DNA from: Leptospiraceae bacterium
GTDB taxonomy: Bacteria > Spirochaetota > Leptospiria > Leptospirales > Leptospiraceae
Direction: 5' to 3'
Assembly: GCA_016708435.1 (NCBI GenBank)
Contig: JADJFV010000001.1
Location: forward strand, 186,001-250,000
DNA length: 64,000 nt
Under the pieces are notes generated by a model. The model ran no database searches. It was not told where the DNA came from and saw nothing but the letters and a program-made list of their open reading frames with translations. The number at the start of each line of letters is the position of its first letter. The stretch's first letter is position 1. This document shows, in pieces, positions 46,459-54,267 of this stretch. The position numbers were made by a program, and so were the translations under genes.

Positions 46459-47683
46459 TATAAAAAGTGCCTATATATTGATAGTCGATGACACTCCAAA
46501 GAATATTCAATTACTAGGGACTGTATTGAAAAATGTCGGTTATAAAATTATTGTTGCATCGAACGGCTTACAAGCATTAGGCATATTAGAGAAAATTAAG
46601 CCAGACTTAATTCTTCTAGATGTTATGATGCCTGAGCTAGATGGATACGAAACTTGCAAGAGAATCAAAGCAACTGAAAATTTAAAAGAAATTCCAATCA
46701 TTTTTTTGACAGCAAGAACGCAGCCCGAAGACATTGTAAAGGGCTTTGAACTTGGAGCAGTAGACTATATTATTAAGCCATTCAATTCTAATGAATTACT
46801 TGTTCGAGTGAAAACTCATTTAGAGCTTAAATTCAATCAGGAATTACTTCAAACTTTACTCAATTTTCAAAGAGATATGGTTCTAATGACGGACGGAGAA
46901 AAAGTAATTGCGGCAAATTACAGTTTTCTACAATTCACCGGACTAAAAACAGTAGAAGCGTTTAACAAGAATTATCCAAGCTTAATGAATTTTCTAGATT
47001 TTGGCAATGGTTCTGACTCAGAAGAAAGTTTTATTTTACCAAAACTTCCCAAAGATGAAGAATTTCAGGTTAAAATTAAAAATTCTGATGGGGAAACGAC
47101 GATTTTCCGCATAAAGCAAAATATCATTCCTGAAAAAGAAGTCAGTATTCTGAGTCTAACAGATATTACCCAATTGGAAAATCAGAAAAGTTCTCTAGAA
47201 GAAAAAGCCAGCCTAGATGAGCTTACGAAAGTTTTTAACAGAACAAAATTTCAACAACTTTTCAAACAGACAATCGAAGAAAATAAAATCAATCCAAAAT
47301 CAATCTGTCTTATCATTTTTGACATTGATCATTTTAAAAAAATTAATGACACATACGGTCACAATAAGGGTGATGAAGTGCTTGTAAATGTTTCTCGTTT
47401 TATCAAGGCTCAAATTAGAATGTCAGATATTTTATGCAGGTGGGGAGGGGAAGAATTTACTCTTCTACTAGTCGGTTCAAACATCGATGATGGCGTGAAA
47501 ATATGTGAAAAAATTAGAACGTTAGTTGAAAATCATGCTTTTCTAGAAGAAAGGCAAGTCACAGTAAGCATGGGAATTAGTGAATACTTACCTGACGACA
47601 GTTTAGAATCATTTATAGCTAGAGCGGATAACGCTCTCTATAGAGCCAAAAAATCTGGACGCAATCGAACGGAGCGAAATTGA
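46448..47683 (+). CDS. Receiver-GGDEF diguanylate cyclase
   Basis: The 411-residue protein has an intact receiver (residues 8-125: DD near 14, phospho-acceptor Asp in LILLDVMMPELDG, switch Thr in FLTAR, Lys in IIKPF), a PAS-like middle (128-240) and a GGDEF domain with active site RWGGEEF. The RxxD inhibitory site (RMSD) lies five residues before it, so c-di-GMP feedback is expected. It makes c-di-GMP from GTP. It overlaps the kinase and the aminotransferase gene (4 bases), so it is part of the same operon and probably the output of the kinase upstream. Confidence 0.9.
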   Translation: MLANIKSAYILIVDDTPKNIQLLGTVLKNVGYKIIVASNGLQALGILEKIKPDLILLDVMMPELDGYETCKRIKATENLKEIPIIFLTARTQPEDIVKGFELGAVDYIIKPFNSNELLVRVKTHLELKFNQELLQTLLNFQRDMVLMTDGEKVIAANYSFLQFTGLKTVEAFNKNYPSLMNFLDFGNGSDSEESFILPKLPKDEEFQVKIKNSDGETTIFRIKQNIIPEKEVSILSLTDITQLENQKSSLEEKASLDELTKVFNRTKFQQLFKQTIEENKINPKSICLIIFDIDHFKKINDTYGHNKGDEVLVNVSRFIKAQIRMSDILCRWGGEEFTLLLVGSNIDDGVKICEKIRTLVENHAFLEERQVTVSMGISEYLPDDSLESFIARADNALYRAKKSGRNRTERN

Positions 47684-48789
47684 TCCCAAGAGAATTTTTT
47701 ATTGAAGATCGTTTAGAAAAATATAGATTAACCGCTAGCTGTAATTTAGGGGAGAGCGGCTTACGCAATTTTACCGTAAAAGAATTATTGGATCGGTTAA
47801 ATTTAGATATTGGATGCTTGAATACAATTTCACTTGCCGATTCTCCCAACAACGGAAGGGAAGATTTGCGATCAGAAATCGCTTCCCTATACAAAAATAT
47901 TTCACCAGACCAAGTTTTAATTACCACAGGCACAAGTGAAGCTTTGTATATATTATTTCATCTACTAATTGGAAAAGGTGATAAAGTATCTTTGTTTACT
48001 CCTGCATTTCAAGCGTTATACGAAATACCTTTGACATTAGGAGCCATCATAATAGAGGTTGAAGTAAAGGAATCTCTTCCTATACAGCAATTGTTTGATC
48101 AACAAGTTAAATTGGCAATCGTAAATCATCCACATAATCCGACCGGCATTGGACTGGGAGAAAGCGAAATCAAAACACTAAAAGACTCCCTATCTAAGTT
48201 TAGCGGCTACTCCTTATTTGATGAACATTACCGTTTCTTAGACTATGTAAACGATTTAAGCTTTTCGGGAGCTGGATTAAATGAAAAATGTTTTGCTACC
48301 GGCTCGATTACAAAATGCTTTGGGGTAACCGGCCTCAGAATTGGTTGGCTCGTTGGAGACAAAGGATTGCTCGAAAAAGCTCGTTCTTTTAAAGACTATT
48401 TAACACATACAGTAAATCCAATTTCAGAATTCTTAGCTTTAGAAATTTTACGAAACAGAAAAAAAATTGTGAAGCCAATCAAAGATTCAATCTTACAAAA
48501 TGTAAATACATTTGCCATCGCAGCAAAGAATTTGCCAGGAATAGAAAATTTTCGCGCACCCGATGGAGGGCTTGTTAGTTTTGTGAAATTAGCAACAGGA
48601 ATTTCCTCAGAAATCTATGCAGACTTATTATTAAAGCAGTGCGACATATTCGTATTACCCGGAAGTAATTTTGAAAGAGAAGGATTTATTCGTGTTGGTT
48701 TCGGTGAAACGCCAGGAAGATTTTTTGCAGGAATTGAGAGATGGAAAGATTTAAAGATTACCACCGATGGACAACGAGTGCACCGATAA
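47680..48789 (+). CDS. PLP-dependent class I/II aminotransferase
   Basis: The 369-residue protein starts at TTG with GGAG 5 bases upstream, overlapping the GGDEF stop. It has the fold-type I aminotransferase marks: NHPHNPTG (near residue 149), the Asp-x-x-Tyr region (FDEHYRFLDY) and the PLP Lys in SITKCFGVTGLRIGW. It transaminates an amino acid or deaminates a related compound; the substrate cannot be told. It is the last gene of the signalling operon. Its final dozen or so residues (ITTDGQRVHR) are encoded by a repeat shared with 49028-49044. Confidence 0.8.
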   Translation: MIPREFFIEDRLEKYRLTASCNLGESGLRNFTVKELLDRLNLDIGCLNTISLADSPNNGREDLRSEIASLYKNISPDQVLITTGTSEALYILFHLLIGKGDKVSLFTPAFQALYEIPLTLGAIIIEVEVKESLPIQQLFDQQVKLAIVNHPHNPTGIGLGESEIKTLKDSLSKFSGYSLFDEHYRFLDYVNDLSFSGAGLNEKCFATGSITKCFGVTGLRIGWLVGDKGLLEKARSFKDYLTHTVNPISEFLALEILRNRKKIVKPIKDSILQNVNTFAIAAKNLPGIENFRAPDGGLVSFVKLATGISSEIYADLLLKQCDIFVLPGSNFEREGFIRVGFGETPGRFFAGIERWKDLKITTDGQRVHR

Positions 48790-49044
48790 AAGATACGATT
48801 AATGTTAAATATTTTTAGTTACTCACCTTACGCAAGGTGAGTGCCAGCGTTCCCAGCGCTGAGGGTGGGGTTTACACCTAACGGTGGGTTTGCTGCCGCA
48901 GGCTATTTTATTAGATTTACCTAATATTCTTGATTGCATTAAAAAACCCATTGTTTTATTCTCTTGCGTAAGGTGAGTTAGTTATATTTGTATTGAGATC
49001 GTTTTTTATTGTTTATTTATCCGTGTTCATCGGTGGTAATCTTT
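48753..49044. repeat. 17-bp inverted repeat pair around MITE copy 1
   Basis: AAAGATTACCACCGATG (48753-48769) and its exact complement (49028-49044) face each other across the MITE. The first copy lies inside the aminotransferase C-terminus. The motif belongs to a CACCGATG-type word common in intergenic repeats. Confidence 0.7.
48822..48977. mobile_element. MITE-like element, copy 1 (156 bp)
   Basis: The ends are perfect 15-bp terminal inverted repeats (CTCACCTTACGCAAG / CTTGCGTAAGGTGAG). It is flanked by a 7-bp direct repeat TTAGTTA (48815-48821 and 48978-48984), which is a target-site duplication. The left end also forms a hairpin (8-bp stem, 4-base loop). The interior is GC-rich on the left (GCCGCAGGCTA) and AT-rich on the right, without a reading frame. 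It lacks a transposase, so a transposase encoded elsewhere must have moved it. The rest of the gap 48790-49163 holds the flanking repeats and a hairpin at 49120. Confidence 0.85.
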
Positions 49045-49119
49045 GAAGAGTTTACTATTGAACAGTTTCGGGGATGACGCTTGTGCTAATAAAATTAATT
49101 TCTAATTGCCAATGAGGGC

Positions 49120-49158
49120 TTACTCTAAAAACTAGAATACAAATTTACTTTAGAGTAA
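49120..49158 (+). promoter_or_regulatory. Hairpin or operator just before wbuC
   Basis: A perfect 10-bp inverted repeat (TTACTCTAAA / TTTAGAGTAA) with a 19-base loop ends 5 bases before the ATG at 49164. The GAG that would serve as ribosome binding site lies in its right arm, so it may control translation, or act as an operator if the promoter is inside. Confidence 0.5.
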
Positions 49159-49163
49159 TAGTT

Positions 49164-49640
49164 ATGAATGAAAAAGTCCAATTAATTACGGAAGAATTGT
49201 TTTCATCCGTTTCCGAAAAAGCAAAACTAAGTCAACGAAAAAGATCCAATCACAATTTTCATGAGCTAACAGAGGTTTACCAAAGATTCCTAAATGTATT
49301 AGTAAAAGGCACTTATGTTCAACCGCATAAACATGAGAATCCGCCAAAGCCAGAAACATTTATCGCTTTAAAGGGAAAACTTGGTTTCCTGATTTTTGAT
49401 GAGACAGGAAGCATTACCGGAAAATACTTATTATCCGATGATGGACCTATTCGAGGAATTGACATTCAACCGGGAGTCTGGCATAGTTTAGTGACACTCA
49501 GCGATGTATGTGTTTGCTTTGAAGGTAAATCAGGACCTTATGATCCGAAAGAAGATAAATTTTTTGCAACTTGGGCACCTACTGAAGCGGATGACGCTCG
49601 TTTTGCGACAATAGAAAAATGGGAGAAATTATTTTTATGA
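49164..49640 (+). CDS. WbuC-family cupin-fold metalloprotein
   Basis: The 158-residue protein is a single cupin domain with the WbuC metal-binding set: PHKHENPPKPETF (near residues 54-66) and GVWHSLVTLSD (near 110-120). WbuC proteins lie in O-antigen clusters but have no settled activity. It overlaps purB by 4 bases (ATGA), so it is translationally coupled with it. No other O-antigen gene is present in this window. Confidence 0.75.
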   Translation: MNEKVQLITEELFSSVSEKAKLSQRKRSNHNFHELTEVYQRFLNVLVKGTYVQPHKHENPPKPETFIALKGKLGFLIFDETGSITGKYLLSDDGPIRGIDIQPGVWHSLVTLSDVCVCFEGKSGPYDPKEDKFFATWAPTEADDARFATIEKWEKLFL

Positions 49641-50938
49641 TAGATAGATACAGCAATCCAGAAATATCCAAAATTTGGAGTCTCGAAAATAAATTTGAGA
49701 TTTGGAAAGACATTGAAATTCTAGCCTGCGAAGCAAGAATGAATCGCGGAGAAATTCCAGAAGCAGATTTCAACGAAATTAAAACAAAAGCAAAGTTTAA
49801 AGTAGATGAAATTCTAAAATTAGAAGAAACGTTACAGCACGATGTAATTGCATTCTTAACAAACCTAGGTTCTTATATCGGACCTGCATCGAGACATGTT
49901 CATCACGGACTCACTTCGTCTGACATCGGCGACACCGCATTATGCGTTCAAATGAAACAGGCAATTGAAATCATCATCAATCGTGTTGAAACGTTACTCG
50001 AAACAGTAAAAGAAAAAGCGATCCAAGAAAAAGATTCTCCTTGCATGGGACGCTCTCATGGAATCCACGCGGAGCCAATGACTCTTGGATTAAAATTTGC
50101 ACTCTTCTTTGCAGAGATGCAACGAAATCTAGAAAGACTCAAACAAGCGCACAAAGAAATCTCTGTTGGAAAATTTTCCGGAGCGGTAGGCACTTACTCG
50201 AATATAGATCCAGCAATTGAAGAATTTGTTTGCACAAAATTGGGATTAGCCGTTGACCCAATAACAACTCAAGTCATTACTCGTGACCGCCATGCATTTT
50301 ACCTTTCTATTCTAGGGCTAACAGCTTCTAGCCTCGACAGGATGGCGACAGAAATTCGACTCTTACAAAAGACAGAAGGGAGAGAAGTAGAAGAACCTTT
50401 TTCTAAAGGTCAAAAAGGCTCATCCGCAATGCCGCATAAACGCAATCCAGTTATTTGCGAGCGCATAAGTGGGATAGCGAGAGTTATCCGCTCGAATGTA
50501 AATGTTGGATTCCAGGACATGCAACTCTGGCATGAGAGAGACATATCCCATTCTTCCGCAGAGAGAATTGTATTGCCTGATTCAACAATCGCTCTCGATT
50601 ACATACTAGATAAGATGAATTTTGTAATTAAGAATTTGCATATTTATCCAGATGCAAGCGAGCGGGTTCTTGGTATTACCCGCGGTCTTATTTTTTCACA
50701 GAAGCTCATGCTTGCAATGATCGAGCGTGGTGGAATTTCCCGTGAGAAAGCTTATGAGAAAGTCCAATCCCATGCAATGGCGGTTTGGGCAAATCAAAAT
50801 GAAACAATGAAATCGCGTCTTCTAGCTGATAGCGAAGTAAATCAAGTATTAACCGCAAAAGTGTTAGATGAAATTTGCGATATAAAACCATACCTTGCAC
50901 GAATTGATGTCATTTATAAAAGACTAGGCTTGGTATAA
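49637..50938 (+). CDS. purB: Adenylosuccinate lyase
   Basis: The 433-residue protein cleaves adenylosuccinate and SAICAR in purine synthesis. The fumarase/lyase signature GSSAMPHKRNP (near residue 257) and SSDIGDTAL and GRSHGIHAEPMT blocks identify it, and RDRHAFY is also present. The start at ATG 49637 begins MIDRYSNPE, with GGGAGA about 10 bases upstream. It overlaps wbuC and is followed by a strong terminator. The length and motifs are normal. Confidence 0.95.
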   Translation: MIDRYSNPEISKIWSLENKFEIWKDIEILACEARMNRGEIPEADFNEIKTKAKFKVDEILKLEETLQHDVIAFLTNLGSYIGPASRHVHHGLTSSDIGDTALCVQMKQAIEIIINRVETLLETVKEKAIQEKDSPCMGRSHGIHAEPMTLGLKFALFFAEMQRNLERLKQAHKEISVGKFSGAVGTYSNIDPAIEEFVCTKLGLAVDPITTQVITRDRHAFYLSILGLTASSLDRMATEIRLLQKTEGREVEEPFSKGQKGSSAMPHKRNPVICERISGIARVIRSNVNVGFQDMQLWHERDISHSSAERIVLPDSTIALDYILDKMNFVIKNLHIYPDASERVLGITRGLIFSQKLMLAMIERGGISREKAYEKVQSHAMAVWANQNETMKSRLLADSEVNQVLTAKVLDEICDIKPYLARIDVIYKRLGLV

Positions 50939-50943
50939 TCAAG

Positions 50944-50974
50944 AATGGCTTTGAAATACTATTTCAAAGCCATT
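50944..50974. terminator. Bidirectional terminator between purB and corA
   Basis: A perfect 14-bp stem (AATGGCTTTGAAAT / ATTTCAAAGCCATT) has a 3-base loop, with T-rich sequence on the plus-strand side. Its right arm lies inside the last codons of corA, so the same DNA is both coding and terminator. Confidence 0.85.
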
Positions 50975-52175
50975 TCTGTTTTTTGAAATAATAAATCATT
51001 CCAAAGAGTGTAGTAATCATTATCCCCCAGACAACAAAATATCCATATTGCCACTTAAGCTCTGGCATATTTTCAAAGTTCATTCCATAGACTCCAACAA
51101 TGAATGTCAACGGAATAAAAATTGTCGCAACCGTTGTTAAAACTTTCATCGTTTCATTCATCTTTTGACTCAAAGAAGAGAAGTAAATATTCGTTAGACT
51201 CTCTAGCGCGGTATACGTTGCATTTGCCTCTTCGATTGCGTTGCTACAACTATTTGTTAGATCTCTAAAGTATTTTCGATTTCCAACATTGATAAAATGA
51301 GTTCGATCCTGTAAAATATTAGTAAGCGCTTCCTTAAATGGGGCAAGGGATTTTTTTATTTTACTCACATTCTTTTTATTCTTTTCTATCAATAACAAAG
51401 TAGATTGTTTCGGGTTTGTTAAGGTTTGTTTTTCAATTAATGCTACTTCTTTATTGATTGAATCAAGAGTTTCAAAATAATTATCTAATATGGCGTCGAG
51501 CAATTGAAACAAAAGAAAATCACATTCTCGTTTTCTTACCAGACCAAGGCTATCACGCATTCTCTGTCTAATATAATTAAAATGATCTCCAACTTTTTCT
51601 TGAAAAGATACTAAATAATTTTTGCTAAGAACGAACGATAGCTGCTCGATATCAAGCCTATCAAACTCATCCAATAAAATGGATTTTATGCTAAAGAAGA
51701 TATAATTGTCGTAATCCTCCATCTTCGGACGTTGCGTTGTATCAACTACCTGTCCAACAGTGAGACTTTCTAATTTAAGTGTATCAGCTATTGCTTCGAT
51801 TAATGCAACATCGTGAATACCGTGAAGATTTAGCCAGTGATTATTGGATAAATTATTTGTATCAACTAATTTATAATCAGTGATTTCCGCTGTTTCTGTG
51901 CAAGTGTTTTCATTATAAGTAAACAGTTGCAACTTAACTTCTTCAACTTTCTTCTCTCCGATGAAGGTAAATTCTGTTTTGCCTTTAGCCTCACTTTTTA
52001 ACTTTGAATAGGACTTAAAATTAATCCCTGTAATGCTTTCGGTCATCTCTGACAAAGAACGCAGACTTTTCATTAAAACTTCGTCTGGATTTTTCAAAGC
52101 CTGCATTAAATTTTCAGGTTTAAAAGGCTCAATTACTGTCTTCTCGATTTTCTTACGCGCTACTTTCCATTTCAT
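50964..52175 (-). CDS. corA: CorA-type magnesium/cobalt transporter
   Basis: This membrane channel carries Mg2+ and Co2+. The C-terminus has two membrane helices with the GMN selectivity motif (YGMNFENMPELKW), and the cytoplasmic part is the usual helical domain. I prefer ATG 52175 (403 residues, GAGAAG upstream); GTG 52220 would add 15 residues. The cytoplasmic domain is longer than in classical CorA, which fits other spirochaete members. The last codons form part of the terminator. Confidence 0.9.
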   Translation of the reverse strand: MKWKVARKKIEKTVIEPFKPENLMQALKNPDEVLMKSLRSLSEMTESITGINFKSYSKLKSEAKGKTEFTFIGEKKVEEVKLQLFTYNENTCTETAEITDYKLVDTNNLSNNHWLNLHGIHDVALIEAIADTLKLESLTVGQVVDTTQRPKMEDYDNYIFFSIKSILLDEFDRLDIEQLSFVLSKNYLVSFQEKVGDHFNYIRQRMRDSLGLVRKRECDFLLFQLLDAILDNYFETLDSINKEVALIEKQTLTNPKQSTLLLIEKNKKNVSKIKKSLAPFKEALTNILQDRTHFINVGNRKYFRDLTNSCSNAIEEANATYTALESLTNIYFSSLSQKMNETMKVLTTVATIFIPLTFIVGVYGMNFENMPELKWQYGYFVVWGIMITTLFGMIYYFKKQKWL

Positions 52176-52290
52176 CGTATTTATTACTTCTCTACTGACT
52201 TGCTTTTGATTTGCAGTCACTACATGAAGACTACTAAGAATTTAGAAAATGATTTCAGGCAAGAACATTTTTACTATATAACAAGAATCG

Positions 52291-52437
52291 TTAATGCCCT
52301 AGGATTCCTGCTGAAACAATAATATCATTCACTTTTTCATTCTTGAGGATAAAAGCGATTTGCCAGATACGGTATATGAGAAAGTTTTTTGTAATAGGAA
52401 AGAACACAGTATAAATATTCAATGTTTCTTTGCTCAA
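52291..52437 (-). CDS. Possible small ORF with strong Shine-Dalgarno
   Basis: AAGGAG lies 6 bases before a TTG that opens 48 codons (MSKETLNIYT ... IVSAGILGH). The frame has a hydrophobic, non-repetitive middle (TKNFLIYRIWQIAFILK). It may be a small protein or the remnant of a larger gene. The rest of the gap 52176-52771 holds the MITE and no other signal I can see. Confidence 0.3.
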   Translation of the reverse strand: MSKETLNIYTVFFPITKNFLIYRIWQIAFILKNEKVNDIIVSAGILGH

Positions 52438-52612
52438 GAAATTCTCCTTGACTTATGATAGAGCAGACAAACAAATTTTCTTCTATTTTTATCTTCGCCA
52501 TAGATTCTGGGCTTCCAATTGAAAAGCAGATTTACACTGTCAATTAAAGCAAAGTTAAACGAACTATGGTCTTCATCGTGAGATTCTATTTGCGACTTAT
52601 ATTAATTATTCA

Positions 52613-52771
52613 CTCACCTTACGCAAGGTGAGCGACCAGCGTGCCCAGCGCTGAAGGTGGGGTTACACCTAACGGTGGGTTCGCTGCCGCGGGCTATTGA
52701 TTCATTAGATTTATCTAATGTTCTTAATTTCATAAAATAATCCATAGCTTTACTTCTTTGCGTAACGTGAG
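52613..52771. mobile_element. MITE-like element, copy 2 (159 bp)
   Basis: It is clearly related to copy 1 (left end identical over the first 20 bases, GCTGCCGC core shared, estimated 80% identity by eye). The left TIR is CTCACCTTACGCAAG, and the right TIR differs at two positions. Its flanking 7-bp duplication is TTATTCA (52606-52612 and 52772-52778), different from copy 1, so this is an independent insertion. It abuts the stop codon of the downstream cysteine-rich gene. Confidence 0.85.
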
Positions 52772-53146
52772 TTATTCATTCAAAATATTTCTACAGGGTT
52801 CGGAAAGACTACTTTCATTCCTAAATAAACATTTTATTATTCTTCCCCCACCGGGAACGGTCCATTTACAAAAATTATTCACATCTTCTTTGCAAGCACC
52901 TTTTGTTTGATTTCGCATTTTTTCGGAATAAGCCTTAAGATTTGACTTACATCCTTCAGACAAATCATCATTATGCTCTAATAGACATTGAGTAACTTTT
53001 GCTTTTGGTTGCGTAATTTCTTTGCAAAATTTTTCATAGTCTGATTTACAATCAGGAAGAAAGGTATCGGCAGAGAGAGATACCAAAGACAAGGTAATAA
53101 ATGCAATAAAAGATACAGGTTTGATAGGTTGAAACATTTTATTCAT
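52772..53146 (-). CDS. Secreted cysteine-rich (GLG1-type repeat) protein
   Basis: The 124-residue protein has a signal peptide (cleavage near LSA, residue 26) and two cysteine-rich repeats of the Golgi-apparatus-protein-1 type: CKSDYEKFCKEITQ...CLLEHNDDLSEGC and CKEDVNNFCKWTVP...CLFRNESSLSEPC. Eight cysteines should form disulphides in the periplasm. The stop codon lies in the MITE target duplication, but the reading frame appears intact. The family is present in diverse bacteria without an assigned function. Confidence 0.75.
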   Translation of the reverse strand: MNKMFQPIKPVSFIAFITLSLVSLSADTFLPDCKSDYEKFCKEITQPKAKVTQCLLEHNDDLSEGCKSNLKAYSEKMRNQTKGACKEDVNNFCKWTVPGGGRIIKCLFRNESSLSEPCRNILNE

Positions 53147-53174
53147 AAGATATTTTTATAAGCTCCCAAAGATT

Positions 53175-53891
53175 TTATAATACATTAATTTCTATACCCA
53201 AAATGAAACGATCATCATCCGGTGGGACACCCATTGAAAACTCATCGACCTTGTTTAGAATAAAATCAATGGATTCTTCTAGAGACATATCAGTATTACA
53301 CGCTTCTGTAATTATATGGCAGAAATTTTTGTTTCCGAGAAGTTTTCCTTTCTCATTTTTAACTTCGATGAGGCCATCCGTGATAATATAAATTCGATCT
53401 CCAGGAAATAGTTCGACACTGAGTTCCGTGTAAGTAAGATTATTCATAAGTCCAAGAGGAGTTCCTTCTATCTCAAAAATTTTAGCGCATTTTTCTCGAT
53501 GAGAATAAATAAATGGATAAGGGTGCCCGCCTCTAGAAAATGTAAAGGTTGTTGACTCAGAACTCGATGAGAGTAATCCATACAATGCAGTAAAATAATA
53601 ATCTTCCGCTAAATAGTTATTAGCCTCTTTATTCAGATTTTCCAAATACTTACCCGGAAAAAGGCCATTTTTCTCTCGATTCTTATTAGCAAGAACATTG
53701 ACCAAAGATGAAATCAGTGCAGCAGAGATTCCATGACCCACAACGTCTCCCACAAGGATACTCAAAAGTCCTCCATCTATTCTTTGAAGGGAAATGAAAT
53801 CCCCGCCAACTGGGTTTAAAGGTAAATATTTATAAAAAATTCTATATTGATCAAACTTAGGAATTTCTGGCAAAGAAAATTCCTGAATCAA
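53175..53891 (-). CDS. SpoIIE-type PP2C phosphatase domain (3' part of a split gene)
   Basis: The 238-residue frame is an RsbU/SpoIIE-type serine phosphatase domain: LPLNPVGGDFISLQ (metal Asp), VGDVVGHGISAAL, and the ITDGLIE and PPDDDRFILG ends. Such proteins dephosphorylate anti-anti-sigma factors. It opens at TTG without a ribosome binding site, and the residues before it (LIQEFSLPEIPKF) match the linker that normally follows a coiled coil. One extra A at 53892-53894 would fuse it to the 53888-54238 frame. Confidence 0.75.
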   Translation of the reverse strand: MIQEFSLPEIPKFDQYRIFYKYLPLNPVGGDFISLQRIDGGLLSILVGDVVGHGISAALISSLVNVLANKNREKNGLFPGKYLENLNKEANNYLAEDYYFTALYGLLSSSSESTTFTFSRGGHPYPFIYSHREKCAKIFEIEGTPLGLMNNLTYTELSVELFPGDRIYIITDGLIEVKNEKGKLLGNKNFCHIITEACNTDMSLEESIDFILNKVDEFSMGVPPDDDRFILGIEINVL

Positions 53892-54238
53892 TTTGCAGAC
53901 TGTAAATCTTTTTTGTAGACATCAATCAAATCACGAATATTATTTTCAATCGCGTTACTCTTTGCAATTTCGATTCGTAATTCTTTATTGGACTTTTGCA
54001 ATTCATGATTAATTTTATTAGCGATTTCTTGCGTTTGTCCCGCAATTCTAGCAAGGAATCCCAAAAATAAAGGGGCAGTATCTATGACCCAAAGCAGTGG
54101 ACTTGAAACTTGAATGCTTAATACTGAATCGAATGAAATAAATCCAATTCTCAAGTATGTTTCAAATAATGTTGAGAAAATGGGAAATAGAAACCCAAAC
54201 CCCAATCCAATGAACATAAATTTATTTGCTGTATTCAT
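53888..54238 (-). CDS. Membrane/coiled-coil half of the split SpoIIE-type protein
   Basis: The 116-residue frame has two hydrophobic segments (about 8-24 and 45-65) and a coiled coil (IANKINHELQKSNKELRIEIAKSN) that ends ...YKKDLQSAN. This is the normal N-terminal part of membrane-bound SpoIIE phosphatases, whose next residues are usually LA-x-x-IQ. The join DLQSAK-LIQEF is restored by one base. The overlap with 53175-53891 is 4 bases. Confidence 0.7.
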   Translation of the reverse strand: MNTANKFMFIGLGFGFLFPIFSTLFETYLRIGFISFDSVLSIQVSSPLLWVIDTAPLFLGFLARIAGQTQEIANKINHELQKSNKELRIEIAKSNAIENNIRDLIDVYKKDLQSAN

Positions 54239-54267
54239 CTAATTATAATTAGCCACTCTTTTAATAT

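Noticed and set aside
48822..52771. MITE copies as terminators or REP pairs
   Set aside because: The long matching interior, 15-bp terminal inverted repeats and separate 7-bp target duplications are not explained by terminators or REPs.
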